Under the pieces are notes generated by a model. It made no database searches. It was not told the DNA's origin and saw only the letters and a list, made by a program, of their open reading frames with translations. DNA of 6,137 bases from Thermoplasmatota archaeon (GTDB lineage Archaea > Thermoplasmatota > E2 > DHVEG-1), in the NCBI GenBank assembly GCA_022866015.1, contig JALHTX010000301.1, forward strand, positions 1 through 6,137, in the 5' to 3' direction. Positions 6,096 to 6,137 of this stretch are shown piece after piece. A program made the translations under genes and the position numbers. Numbering within the stretch: the stretch's first letter is position 1; every line of letters starts with the position of its first letter.

Positions 6096-6137
6096 AAGCC
6101 TCAGAAAGATAATTTCAAGTATAGATTTTTCGGAAAC
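6076..6137 (+). CDS. 5' fragment of an unidentified reading frame, possibly a transposase
   Basis: From ATG 6076 the frame runs open to the window edge and gives MKNNRRASLRKIISSIDFSE plus an incomplete codon. In the same frame there is no stop back to 6022 (the previous stop is TAG 6019-6021), so an earlier non-ATG start, such as TTG 6064, cannot be excluded. The peptide is basic then amphipathic, compatible with the N-terminal DNA-binding part of a transposase, but too short to recognise a family. The case for a gene rests on the position just inside a putative IS end and on the hairpin that covers the ATG. No good Shine-Dalgarno is seen. Confidence 0.35.
   Translation, partial: MKNNRRASLRKIISSIDFSE

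Larger units (their letters stand above)
6020..6137 (+). mobile_element. Putative left end of an insertion sequence, cut by the window edge
   Basis: AGGCTGTTGAAAAATT at 6020-6035 resembles the GGCTGTTG-AAAAA terminal inverted repeats I remember from several transposon families such as IS1182-like elements. It is followed within 60 bases by a structured leader and a frame that stays open to the window end, the usual layout of an IS left end. Local composition also shifts, with a run of six C at 6043-6048 that is unlike the rest of the window. The right end and any target-site duplication lie outside, so the call cannot be confirmed here. Confidence 0.35.

Overview
This is a strongly A+T-rich archaeal window with all visible genes on the + strand. 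The archaeal assignment rests on four things: the tail of translation initiation factor aIF6, a ValS of the archaeal/eukaryal type, TATA-box promoters instead of -35/-10 boxes, and T-tract terminators. A euryarchaeal, possibly Thermoplasmata-like, source is an inference from protein style and is not proven by the sequence.

Layout. Bases 1-90 are the last 29 codons of aIF6. A TATA box and a tandem 13-bp repeat precede a small winged-helix regulator (188-568). After a T-rich terminator and a new promoter comes a 534-aa membrane protein (683-2287). It joins a signal anchor, two tandem CxxC thioredoxin-like domains and a CcdA/DsbD-type transmembrane electron carrier. A separate promoter then drives a ValS-type aminoacyl-tRNA synthetase (start 2364 preferred over 2349, end 5072). 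This protein keeps its HIGH-like, zinc and editing motifs but has TPMHAS where KMSKS is expected. A poly-T terminator (5171-5191) and a TATA box placed for leaderless transcription lead to a secreted or surface-anchored protein with two carboxypeptidase-regulatory-like beta domains (5246-6037).

The last ~120 bases look different. A string resembling insertion-sequence ends (GGCTGTTGAAAAATT) overlaps the 3' end of the surface-protein gene. It is followed by a long hairpin that contains the ATG of a reading frame still open at the window edge. I read this as the probable left end of a mobile element with the first codons of its transposase, at modest confidence.

Functional picture: an informational island (aIF6, ValS) mixed with separately transcribed regulatory and cell-surface genes. 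Every intergenic gap except the one after the surface gene has its own TATA-like promoter, so this is not one operon. The redox protein and the surface protein both act outside the membrane and both carry N-glycosylation sequons. The most unusual points are the lysine-free KMSKS loop, the duplicated thioredoxin module fused to a CcdA core, and the hairpin over the presumed transposase start.
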